From FEN-1139 sp038207155 (GTDB lineage Bacteria > Myxococcota_A > Polyangia > Polyangiales > Polyangiaceae), in assembly GCA_038207155.1 (NCBI GenBank), contig JBBRAB010000014.1, positions 51,065 to 115,064 on the forward strand: a stretch of 64,000 nt of DNA, written 5' to 3'. Under the pieces are notes generated by a model. The model did not search any database, had not been told where the DNA came from, and saw only the letters and a list, made by a program, of their open reading frames with translations. A program made the translations under genes and the position numbers. Below, one piece after another: positions 42,102 through 49,950 of the stretch (positions are counted from its first letter, which is position 1; each line of letters opens with the position of its first letter).

Positions 42102-43085
42102 ATGCCCTTCTCTGCCATCCTCGGACAAGCGCCTGCCGTCGACACCCTCACGCGAGCTCTGCGTCGCGGAAGGGTCCATCACGCCTATCGCTTCGAGGGT
42201 CCGCAAGGCGTTGGTAAGGAGCTCGCTGCGGTCGGACTTGCGCAGTCACTGCTCTGCGAGACTCCGCTCGACGGACTCGCCTGCCGCCAATGCAGCGCTT
42301 GTCGCCGCGTGGTCAAACGCAGCGAGCAGGCGCCCAACCTGCCGCAGCACCCTGATTTTCTCCTGGTTCAGCGCGGTCTCTATGCCGGCAAGACGCTCGG
42401 CCCCTCCGTCTCGGACGAGAAGGAGACCATCAACGCGCCCCAGGTCCGAAAGATCGTGCTCGAGCGTGTGGGCTACCCACCGCACGAGGGTCGGGCGCGC
42501 GTCTTTCTGATCCGTGACGCGGACGAGCTCAACGTCACCGCGGCCAACGCGTTGCTCAAGACACTCGAAGAGCCGCCGCAGGGGACGCATTTCATCCTAC
42601 TCACGAGTCGCCCCAATCGGCTGCTCGACACGATCCGCTCGCGCACCTTCGCGATCCGGTTTGCCCCGCTCCCCGACGACATCCTCCGAACGATCCTGGA
42701 TCGCTCAGGGGCCTCGCATGCCACCATCGCCCTAGCCGGCGGTAGCGCGGCGCGCGCCCTTGAATACGCCGACGAAGCCCTGCTCGCCGAGCGTGATGAG
42801 TTCATCGGACTGTTCGATCAGGCCCTGGCGGCGCCTGATCTCGCTCGCGCGATCGCTGCCGTGGACGTCAAAGCCAACCAGCGCGGCACCCTGCGCGAAC
42901 AGCTGGGTGGACTCGCGGCCGAGCTCGCCCTGCGCGCTCGCGCGTCGGTGGCCGGCGAGCCCGAGCTAGCCGAGCGACAGGCAGCGCAGTTTCGTCAGGT
43001 GCTCGGCGCCATGACCGAGCTCGAACGCAACGGGAACAATCAGCTGGTGATCGAGGCCCTCGTCACTCGACTGCGCCGCGCCTGA
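42102..43085 (+). CDS. holB: DNA polymerase III delta' subunit (HolB)
   Basis: The 327-residue clamp-loader subunit has an N-terminal AAA+ domain: HAYRFEGPQGVGKELAA (Walker A-like), CRQCSACRRVV (four-Cys zinc module) and ALLKTLEEPPQGTHFILLTSRPNRLLDTIRSR, the classic delta' SRC-region analogue. An RFxPL-like AIRFAPLPDD motif follows. It does not hydrolyse ATP productively but supplies the arginine finger to DnaX. The gene is 12 bp after the peptidase gene. Confidence 0.93.
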   Translation: MPFSAILGQAPAVDTLTRALRRGRVHHAYRFEGPQGVGKELAAVGLAQSLLCETPLDGLACRQCSACRRVVKRSEQAPNLPQHPDFLLVQRGLYAGKTLGPSVSDEKETINAPQVRKIVLERVGYPPHEGRARVFLIRDADELNVTAANALLKTLEEPPQGTHFILLTSRPNRLLDTIRSRTFAIRFAPLPDDILRTILDRSGASHATIALAGGSAARALEYADEALLAERDEFIGLFDQALAAPDLARAIAAVDVKANQRGTLREQLGGLAAELALRARASVAGEPELAERQAAQFRQVLGAMTELERNGNNQLVIEALVTRLRRA

Positions 43086-43138
43086 CCGCTGTGCTCAACC
43101 GGCGGCGCCGCGCCTAACCACTGCGCTTAGCCGGCAGC
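43075..43138. repeat. 32-bp direct repeat at the holB stop codon
   Basis: Copy 1 (43075-43106) begins inside the last codons of holB and includes its TGA. Copy 2 (43107-43138) follows immediately, with about eight differences. The array fills most of the 63-bp gap to the convergent thiE gene. Confidence 0.8.
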
Positions 43139-43148
43139 AGCGCGAGCA

Positions 43149-43811
43149 CTACGAGGCGTCGCGCTGCCAAATCCGCTGATACTCGGCCACGCGTGCCGTC
43201 ACCTCGGCGAGCCCCTCGGCGCCGGGCAGTAAGTCGCCGATCACCGCGACGAGCTCCGCGTGAGGACGCAGCTCGCGCGCGCGCCCGAGGTCGACCCCAC
43301 CGATCGCCACCAGCGGTACCCGCGCCGCCACAGCCAGCTGATGCGCCGCAGCAAGTCCGTCGAGGCCGACGCAAGGCTCGGGATTTTGTTTGGAAGCCGT
43401 GGGAAAGACGGGGCCGTAAGCCACGTAGGTGGGGCGCAGCAGCAAGGCCGCGCGCAGCTGGTCGAGGTCATGCGTCGAGACCCCGACCCCGAGCTCCGAA
43501 GCGAACCGCAGGACCGCTTCGAGCGGCAAGTCCCCCTGCCCCACGTGCACGCCGCTCGCCCCGGCGAGAACGGCCAGATCGGGTCGATCATTGGCGAACA
43601 GGGGGACGCCGTACTGCTTGCCGAGCACGCTCAACTGCGTGAGCCAGTCGAGCGTCTCCCGGGCCGTGGCCCGCTTGGCCCTCAGCTGCACGACCGCAGG
43701 ACGGCCGCGAAAGACGGCCTCAGCGTAGGCCAGGGGCGCAACCCCGGCCCGCTCGAGGGAGTCGAGGTCGACGAGTGCGTAGAGTCCGGTTCCGAGCATC
43801 GCGTCAACCAT
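43149..43811 (-). CDS. thiE: ThiE, thiamine phosphate synthase
   Basis: The 220-residue TIM-barrel enzyme joins the thiazole and pyrimidine halves to make thiamine phosphate. Motifs seen are VVQLRAKRATARET (Q.R.K, pyrophosphate binding), LFANDRPDLA, GVHVGQGDLP, VSTHDLDQL, AYGPVFPTASKQN and PLVAIGGV. ATG 43811 is used, with ATG 43799 next in frame. Other thi genes are not nearby and no TPP riboswitch core is visible upstream. It is divergent from the lipoprotein at 43879. Confidence 0.92.
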   Translation of the reverse strand: MVDAMLGTGLYALVDLDSLERAGVAPLAYAEAVFRGRPAVVQLRAKRATARETLDWLTQLSVLGKQYGVPLFANDRPDLAVLAGASGVHVGQGDLPLEAVLRFASELGVGVSTHDLDQLRAALLLRPTYVAYGPVFPTASKQNPEPCVGLDGLAAAHQLAVAARVPLVAIGGVDLGRARELRPHAELVAVIGDLLPGAEGLAEVTARVAEYQRIWQRDAS

Positions 43812-43878
43812 GGCGGGCTGGCCGCGCTGCGCAATCACTCAGCGCCCTGAGGGGGCTAGATGTGCTACTCGTCGCCTC

Positions 43879-45246
43879 ATGTCGCCGGTGTCGCGCCGAG
43901 GCCTGGGGGCCTCTGTATTGGTCGGAACGTTGTTAGTCGCCTGCGGGTCACGCCGGGGTGCCGAGCCCGTGCCGGGCACTTCGCTCGACCTGCCGTCTGC
44001 GGGTGGAGCGCCCGCGCTGGCCAGCAGCGCCGGCGGAGCGGGTGGAGCCGGTGGAGCCACCCCTGCTCCCGAGCTCGATCCCAACGACGCGCTCGGAGAC
44101 CTTGAGTCAGGCGCCGCGGCGGGTCCACCCGGTGCGACGCGTCTCGAGTTCCGCGTGACTGAGCGCGGTCCGGGTCAGCCCTGGCTCGCACGCTTGGTCA
44201 ATCGTGGCGAGCAGCAAGTGCGCCTCGTCGCCGACATGCGCCTTCTCACTCTCGACGTCACCGCGCCGGGCAAAAAGAAAGCAGTCACCTGCCGCTTGCC
44301 CGAAGCGCAGTGGCCGAGCCGCCCTGAGCGTCGCTTGATGGTGGACCTCGCGCCCGGTGAAGGCGTCGCGCAGACGTTTGACCCGAGGCTCTATTGTTTC
44401 TCGGCGGCGGGCCAGGATCTGCTGGTCCCCGGGGCGCGCGTGACGGCGCATTTCGGTTGGACTCCGCGAGCGCCGAGGACCCAGTGGAAGCGCGGAAAAC
44501 GCGTAGAAACTCCCAGCAAGCAGGTCGAGCCATTCGTTGCCACCCAGCTGCCGCTCAGCGCTAACTCACCGAAGGCCGAGCTCAGCACGGACAAGCAGCT
44601 CGACACAGCAACGTTCGCGCTGCACTCCTCCTACGCCGCTTGGTCGAGCGCGCGGCTGCCAAAGCGCGAGGAAGGAGAAGCCCCGGCAGCGCTCGATCTG
44701 GCGATCGTGCAGGGCTCGGACGCCGGTTACGAGCATGACGCCACGGTCGAGGTGAGCCTCGTCAACCGCGACAAACAGCCACAGAAGCTCTATTTCCGGC
44801 GCGAACTGGTGTCGTACGAAGTGACCGGTCCCGACGGAATCGTCAGCTGCAACGCCGCACCTGACAATCGGGCACCCGACAAACAAGCCTTCATCACCCT
44901 GCCGCATGGCGCTAAGCGCAGCTACGCAAGTCGGCTCGCTGAGCTCTGTCCGCGCGGCACCTTTTCGACCCCCGGGCTCTACCTCGTCTATGCGCGCTTG
45001 GATGCCACCGAGGCCGGTGAACGCCACGGATTTGAGGCCTTCACGGGCACCGTCGTGAGCGAGGAACCGGGCACGGTCCGCGTGCGCACCGGTGAGTCCT
45101 CGCTGCTGCGCAAGTACCCGATGACTCGCATCGAAACTGAGGGCAAACCGAGCCCCAGTGAGCCGCGAATCGCGCCGCCAGTCGCGCCCGCCGGTCCGGC
45201 GGCATCCGCGGACTCCGCTCCCCCTGCAGCCCCGAAAGGACGATGA
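43879..45246 (+). CDS. Gly/Ala-rich lipoprotein, unknown
   Basis: The 455-residue protein has a signal peptide with lipobox LLVAC, then a Gly/Ala/Ser linker (SSAGGAGGAGGATPAPE). Two beta-rich domains follow (about 75-205 and 235-400) with similar features (VEVSLVNRDKQPQKLYFRRELVSYEVTGPDG, LVNRGEQQVRLVADMRLLTLDVTAPG). Both look like immunoglobulin-like sandwiches related by internal duplication. A Pro/Ala tail follows. Nothing indicates catalysis. It precedes another lipoprotein by three bases, so the two form an operon. Confidence 0.7.
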   Translation: MSPVSRRGLGASVLVGTLLVACGSRRGAEPVPGTSLDLPSAGGAPALASSAGGAGGAGGATPAPELDPNDALGDLESGAAAGPPGATRLEFRVTERGPGQPWLARLVNRGEQQVRLVADMRLLTLDVTAPGKKKAVTCRLPEAQWPSRPERRLMVDLAPGEGVAQTFDPRLYCFSAAGQDLLVPGARVTAHFGWTPRAPRTQWKRGKRVETPSKQVEPFVATQLPLSANSPKAELSTDKQLDTATFALHSSYAAWSSARLPKREEGEAPAALDLAIVQGSDAGYEHDATVEVSLVNRDKQPQKLYFRRELVSYEVTGPDGIVSCNAAPDNRAPDKQAFITLPHGAKRSYASRLAELCPRGTFSTPGLYLVYARLDATEAGERHGFEAFTGTVVSEEPGTVRVRTGESSLLRKYPMTRIETEGKPSPSEPRIAPPVAPAGPAASADSAPPAAPKGR

Positions 45247-45249
45247 GTC

Positions 45250-46887
45250 ATGATCCGTCGGCACATTGCGCTCGCAACCCTGCTTCTGTCCGCCTGTGCG
45301 CTCGCAACCCTGCTTCTGCCCGCCTGTGCGGCTCATCCTCCACAGCAGGCCAAAGCGCCGACGCCCGCGGCGCCCCCGCCCGCTTCCACGGCGAACCAGC
45401 CCCCGCCCGAGACCAGTGACGCGCAGGTGCCTGCTGCGCCTGAGACTTGCAGCGCGTTTGAGACGCGTGCGCCGCAGCTCGCATGCCCCGAGCCCGCGCA
45501 ACGCCTCGTCGCGCTTGATCAGGCGCTGTCGCTCTCGAATGAGCTCGACCGCAGCGCTGGACTCGCCGCGCTGGAGCTCTGTCCCGCCTATGAAAAGGGC
45601 CTGCTGCTCGCGTTGCGAGTCGAGCTGGTTCCGCTTGAGTGCGCCGATGCCGTGATCGAAAAAGCGCTCGGTGAATCGCCTGGATTGAGCCCCGCGCTGC
45701 ATGAGCTCCTGCTCGCGCAAACCATCGCGGGTCGGCTCGCAAGGTTGGGCGCGTCGCCACCAGCACCGCCGGCGGGCAAGCTCGATCGACAGGCTTTTGG
45801 GGACTATTTCAAGCAGCAGCTGGTACCCTGGCTCAGGCGCGAAGCCCATGCCATCGAGACGCTCGCGCGGCGCGCCACCAAGCTCAACGGCTATGCCAAA
45901 GGCTTTGCGGCGATTGAAGCAGGCCGAGCCGATCTGCGACTCGTCGACGCCATGCGGCAGATCCCGCTGCCGGAGGAGCTTGCCAGCGACAAAGAGCTGT
46001 CTGAAGTCTACGGCCAGGCGCTAGAAGAAGCACTCGAGCCCCGCAAGACGCGTGGGCGCGACGCCTCCCTGGTCGGACTGCTGTATTTTGCTCAGACCGG
46101 GATCCTCGACGATGCTCGCCTGCATCGCGTGCGCGCCCAGCTGGTGAGGCTCTTTGCCGGGAGTCGTATCGACGCGCTCGACGTCCTTCTGCTTCCGAAC
46201 CTGGGTCCACGGCTGACCGCCACGCCCGAGCAACGCCTGGCCGCGACGCTGCCCACGTTCTACGCCGGTCAGCTGCTGCCCGCTGAGTCCGCGCTCGACC
46301 CAGCCATCCTGCGCGCGCTGCTGGAGCGCGGGCTTCCCCCCGCCATGCGCGACGCGCTCGAGCATCAAGCCAAGCTGCCTCCGGCTGTGGCACGCCTCTA
46401 CGCGCGCGCCCTGTTGGCGCTCGGAACGCGCTATTTTCGCCCTGCTGACTTCAACCGAGCCGCCGAGCTTGCCACGGTTGCCGCCGGCACCAAGGACAGC
46501 GGTCGCGACGAAGCGCGGCTGCTGGCTGCGCTCGCCACGGCCCTGCGCGGGGGTCCTGAGAACGCGGTTCAGCTGATGCTCAAGGGCCCGCTGCTACCCG
46601 AGGGCATGGGCAACCTCCAGGCGCTCGAGCAACTCGCCCGCGAGCGCACTGCCACCGGCGCCCTGGCGGAGTTTGACGCAGCGCACTTGCTGTCGATCTT
46701 GCCGCAAATGCAGGGGCAACGCGCCCGCTGGCTCGACATCGCGGCCCGCTTCGAGCGCGCGGCCAAGACTCTGCCCGAGCGCGAGCAGCAGGTGCGTGCC
46801 CTCTCGCGCGCCGAGGACGCGGAAGCCACGGCCGCCGAGCTGTCTGAAGACAGCTCACTTACGCCCGTCAAGCTACCGCTCAAGTGA
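45250..46887 (+). CDS. Helical lipoprotein with duplicated lipobox
   Basis: The 545-residue protein begins with two tandem copies of a lipoprotein signal segment, ALATLLLSAC and ALATLLLPAC. A Pro/Ala linker follows, then a long helical domain (about 70-545) of Leu/Ala/Arg/Glu-rich helices resembling TPR-like repeats. No catalytic motif is recognisable. Which Cys is lipidated cannot be told from sequence. It is the second gene of a two-lipoprotein operon. Its stop is followed by an 18-bp repeat array. Confidence 0.7.
   Translation: MIRRHIALATLLLSACALATLLLPACAAHPPQQAKAPTPAAPPPASTANQPPPETSDAQVPAAPETCSAFETRAPQLACPEPAQRLVALDQALSLSNELDRSAGLAALELCPAYEKGLLLALRVELVPLECADAVIEKALGESPGLSPALHELLLAQTIAGRLARLGASPPAPPAGKLDRQAFGDYFKQQLVPWLRREAHAIETLARRATKLNGYAKGFAAIEAGRADLRLVDAMRQIPLPEELASDKELSEVYGQALEEALEPRKTRGRDASLVGLLYFAQTGILDDARLHRVRAQLVRLFAGSRIDALDVLLLPNLGPRLTATPEQRLAATLPTFYAGQLLPAESALDPAILRALLERGLPPAMRDALEHQAKLPPAVARLYARALLALGTRYFRPADFNRAAELATVAAGTKDSGRDEARLLAALATALRGGPENAVQLMLKGPLLPEGMGNLQALEQLARERTATGALAEFDAAHLLSILPQMQGQRARWLDIAARFERAAKTLPEREQQVRALSRAEDAEATAAELSEDSSLTPVKLPLK
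45271..45330 (+). repeat. 30-bp tandem duplication in the signal peptide
   Basis: Two adjacent 30-bp units (45271-45300 and 45301-45330) differ at one base and encode LATLLLSACA and LATLLLPACA. The duplication is in frame and doubles both the hydrophobic core and the lipobox. Confidence 0.95.
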
Positions 46888-46909
46888 ATCCGTAACCCTG
46901 CTGGCAGCG

Positions 46910-46981
46910 CGTGTCGCAGTTCCGGCGCGTGTCGCAGCTCGGGCGCGTGTCGCAGCTCGGGCGCGCGCCGCAGCTCGGGCG
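46910..46981. repeat. 18-bp tandem repeat, four copies, convergent gap
   Basis: Four 18-bp units (46910-46927, 46928-46945, 46946-46963, 46964-46981) with the common form CGTGTCGCAGCTCGGGCG lie between the lipoprotein stop and the stop of the convergent YihY gene. The second and third copies are identical. Confidence 0.95.
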
Positions 46982-46985
46982 CCCG

Positions 46986-48284
46986 TCACTCCGCGCCGTG
47001 CAGCAGCCCCACGAGCTCGCGCAAGGTCAGCTGATGCGTGCTTGGCTCAAGCATAAGAACGCGAGTCTCGATCAGGTTGGCAAGGCGCTGCTCGACTCGC
47101 GTGGCAACCTGAGGCGCGGGTTGATCGCGCTCGACGAGCGCCAATAGTTCACCGAGCCGCAGGCTGTCGATGTCACGCGCCAGCGCGTAAGTCGGCTCAC
47201 CGCGCAAGTTGGAGCGCATCAGTAGCTCTGCCTGGACGAACCGCTCGAGCTCGAACCGCAGGAGCTCCCCGGGCAGGGCCAGCTGCTCGGCGAGCTCCGA
47301 GAGCGTCAGCGGGCGCTGTCCGGACAGAAAGCGTTCAGCAATCGCCACCAGTACGCGCAGAACCACGAAGACGCGCGTGGCGTGATCGAGATTGGTGCCG
47401 CGAATGCGAAAGGCGTGAAAGACCGGATTATCATGAGCCGCCGCCAGCTCTGCCCCGAACAGCACGACGATCCAACTGACGAAGATCCACACCAAGAAAA
47501 GCGGAATCGCAGCGAAGGTCGAGTAAAGCGCGTTGTAGCGAGCCACCCCGATCTGAAAATGGACGTGCACGACCAGAATCAGGTACCAGACGGAGCCCGT
47601 GATGAGCCCAGCCAAGGCCGCCGAGCGCAGTCGCACGCGACGGTACGGCACCACGCGGTAGAGCAGGGTCAACGCCGTAGCCATCACCAACATGGCTGAG
47701 CCCTGCCAATACAACCCACCACGCAGCCCGGGGAGATGCTCGGCGCGCGTGGCCGCTGTGGCGGCGATGATCGTGCAAATCGGCAAAATGAAGAGGATCG
47801 CCGCGTAGTCCACCAGCCGACGCCAGAGACTGCGGGCCTTGGTCACACCGAAGATGTGGTTCATCGTCTCTTCCACCGAGACGAGCAGCAACACCACGAT
47901 GTAGAGCAGAAAGACGAGACCGAACGCGCCGAGCGTACCAAAGCTGGCCTGCTCAACGATGTCGAGCACCGTCAGAAACACCCGCAGGAGCCCAACGGCT
48001 TCGCGATCCTGTTGCGCGCCCATCGCGATCATGGCGCGCACGATGCCTGGGCGGATCGTCTCGCGCATCAGCACCTGATAGGCGCCGAGACCCTTGAGTG
48101 CGGTCACGAAGAAGGCGAGAAACGGCACCAGCCCGAGCACCGTGTCGAACGCCAGCGCCGAGGCGCGGTACAGCCCCTCGTCCTTGAAAAAGCCCTTGGC
48201 GGCAAGCGTGAGCCAGCGCTGCGGCGCGTCAAAGTGGCGACGCCACGGCGCCCCCGGATCTGAGAGACGCTGAAGCTCCTTCAT
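46986..48284 (-). CDS. YihY/BrkB-family inner-membrane protein
   Basis: The 432-residue protein has six predicted membrane helices (about 45-300) in the YihY/BrkB pattern. ALAFDTVLGLVPFLAFFV, FGLVFLLYIVVLLLVSVEETMNHIFGV and IPLFLVWIFVSWIVVLFGAELAAA are diagnostic. The old name ribonuclease BN is not supported for this family. The C-terminal 130 residues are soluble, with a winged-helix-like segment (RFLSGQRPLTLSELAEQLALPGELLRF). It lies alone on the minus strand. Confidence 0.9.
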   Translation of the reverse strand: MKELQRLSDPGAPWRRHFDAPQRWLTLAAKGFFKDEGLYRASALAFDTVLGLVPFLAFFVTALKGLGAYQVLMRETIRPGIVRAMIAMGAQQDREAVGLLRVFLTVLDIVEQASFGTLGAFGLVFLLYIVVLLLVSVEETMNHIFGVTKARSLWRRLVDYAAILFILPICTIIAATAATRAEHLPGLRGGLYWQGSAMLVMATALTLLYRVVPYRRVRLRSAALAGLITGSVWYLILVVHVHFQIGVARYNALYSTFAAIPLFLVWIFVSWIVVLFGAELAAAHDNPVFHAFRIRGTNLDHATRVFVVLRVLVAIAERFLSGQRPLTLSELAEQLALPGELLRFELERFVQAELLMRSNLRGEPTYALARDIDSLRLGELLALVERDQPAPQVATRVEQRLANLIETRVLMLEPSTHQLTLRELVGLLHGAE

Positions 48285-48384
48285 GGGCCCGCACTATGTT
48301 GCCAATGCGCGGTCTTGTTAAGCGTCGAATATCCCGGGCGGGCGAAATCGAGGCAATTTCTCCCGAATCCGCCCTTGCCGCCGG

Positions 48385-48804
48385 CTAGCGACCCGCGCGT
48401 CCGTGCACAATGGCATAAGCGTGGGCCATTACCGTGCGTGCCGCCTCGAGCAGTCGCTCGTCCGCCGAGCGCGTCGCCAGGCGAATCGGCCCGCCGGACC
48501 GCGGCGAGAACTCGAGCAGCTCACGCGCCGCGCAGCGCACGACCTCGGGCGCAGTCGGCTCGGTCTGCAGGGCCTCGAGGTGCTCGACGTAGCTGCGACC
48601 CCACGCCTCGCGTGGCACCACGCGCAGCGCCCCGTTGAGCGCCATTCCCGCTGCGCGCCGAAGAGCGACCGAGGCCTCAGGCCCTCGACGCCCCTCCAAC
48701 GCGCTCCGGGCCAGCTCGAGCTCGGATAGCGCGCTGCCGATCCACTCCTCGGCAGTGAAGCGCGTCAGCCAGGCATCAGCGGGTTCAGGATGGCGTCCAG
48801 ACAT
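48385..48804 (-). CDS. Small helical protein, unknown (HEPN-like)
   Basis: The 139-residue protein is all-helical, with a central LELARSALEGRRGPEASVALRRAAGMALNGAL. This resembles the HEPN-type arrangement of two helices seen in small accessory proteins. No R(x4-6)H active-site motif is convincing. ATG 48804 is chosen over 48834. It is divergent from hemB with a 92-bp gap. The function is not predicted. Confidence 0.5.
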   Translation of the reverse strand: MSGRHPEPADAWLTRFTAEEWIGSALSELELARSALEGRRGPEASVALRRAAGMALNGALRVVPREAWGRSYVEHLEALQTEPTAPEVVRCAARELLEFSPRSGGPIRLATRSADERLLEAARTVMAHAYAIVHGRAGR

Positions 48805-48896
48805 CGGACCCGAACATGGTGCTCCCCCGCCCAATAGTCGAGCCCCTGCTCCCCTGCTGGTTGGTTCGGCGCGGAACCGCGCTAGGCTCGGACGCC

Positions 48897-49880
48897 ATGC
48901 TCTCGCGACCTCGCCGCAACCGCCGCACCGCCGGACTCCGCTCGCTCGTTCGCGAGACGCAGCTCCACCCGCGACACCTCGTGCTCCCGATGTTCGTCGA
49001 GGAGGGCGAGGGCGAGGACCACGTCACGCCAATCGCGAGCATGCCGGGCGTCGCGCGCCTTGGTCTGCGCAAGCTCGTGCAGGCCGCGCGGGAAGCGTTT
49101 GAGCTCGGGATCCCAGCAGTGGCGCTGTTTCCTGCGCTTGAGCAGCGACTCAAGACCCCGGACGGTCGCGAGTCCCTCAATCCCGACGGACTGCTGCAGC
49201 GCGCGGTCAGAGCCCTCAAGTCAACCATTCCCGAGCTCGTCGTGATCACGGACGTGGCCCTCGATCCCTACTCGTCCGATGGACATGACGGACTGGTCGT
49301 TGGCGAGCTCATCGATAATGACCGCACCCTGCCGCTGCTCGCAGCCATGGCCGTCGCGCAGGCGCGAGCGGGCGCCGATATCGTTGCCCCCTCGGACATG
49401 ATGGACGGACGAGTGGAGGCCATTCGTCGCGCGCTCGACGAGGCGGGCTTTTCCGACACAGCCATCTGCAGCTACGCCGTCAAATATGCCTCGGCCTTCT
49501 ACGGACCGTTCCGCGACGCGCTCGACTCCGCACCGCGCGCAGGCGACAAGCACAGCTACCAGATGGATCCCGCCAATCGTCGCGAAGCGCTGCGGGAACT
49601 GCGCCTCGACGAACTGGAGGGGGCCGATATTCTGCTGGTTAAGCCTGGTCTTCCATACCTCGACGTGCTGGCGGAGGTTCGCGCCGCCACGCCACTGCCC
49701 GTGGCCGCCTATCACGTCAGTGGCGAATACGCGATGCTGCGCGCTGCAGCTGAGCGCGGTTGGCTCGACTACAACAAGTGCCTGCTCGAGTCGCTGCTGT
49801 CGCTGCGCCGCGCTGGCGCGGATCTAATCTTCACCTACGGCGCGGTCGACGCGGCGCGACTCTTAGCGGTCGCGCGCTAG
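48897..49880 (+). CDS. hemB: HemB, porphobilinogen synthase
   Basis: The 327-residue enzyme condenses two 5-aminolevulinates to porphobilinogen in haem synthesis. The two Schiff-base lysines are in YAVKYASAFYGPFRDA and LLVKPGLPYLDV. The metal-site loop DVALDPYSSDGHDG has no Cys residues, so it is the Cys-less, magnesium/potassium-dependent type rather than the zinc type. APSDMMDGR and YHVSGEYAMLRAA are also present. ATG 48897 starts the conserved sequence. Its stop lies in the first unit of a 34-bp repeat. Confidence 0.95.
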   Translation: MLSRPRRNRRTAGLRSLVRETQLHPRHLVLPMFVEEGEGEDHVTPIASMPGVARLGLRKLVQAAREAFELGIPAVALFPALEQRLKTPDGRESLNPDGLLQRAVRALKSTIPELVVITDVALDPYSSDGHDGLVVGELIDNDRTLPLLAAMAVAQARAGADIVAPSDMMDGRVEAIRRALDEAGFSDTAICSYAVKYASAFYGPFRDALDSAPRAGDKHSYQMDPANRREALRELRLDELEGADILLVKPGLPYLDVLAEVRAATPLPVAAYHVSGEYAMLRAAAERGWLDYNKCLLESLLSLRRAGADLIFTYGAVDAARLLAVAR

Positions 49881-49938
49881 CCGACGAGCGCTACCAGACG
49901 AGGCCGCGCGCTAGCCGACAGGCGCTACCAGGAACGGC
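49871..49938. repeat. 34-bp direct repeat at the hemB stop codon
   Basis: Copy 1 (49871-49904) begins CGCGCGCTAGCCGAC and contains the last hemB codons and TAG. Copy 2 (from 49905) repeats the same start and diverges slightly after CTACCAG. The array fills the gap to the convergent glnE gene. Confidence 0.8.
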
Positions 49939-49950
49939 GCACGCTTGCGC

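Noticed and set aside
43812..43878. TPP riboswitch upstream of thiE
   Set aside because: The 67-bp divergent gap is too short and lacks the conserved TPP core sequences.
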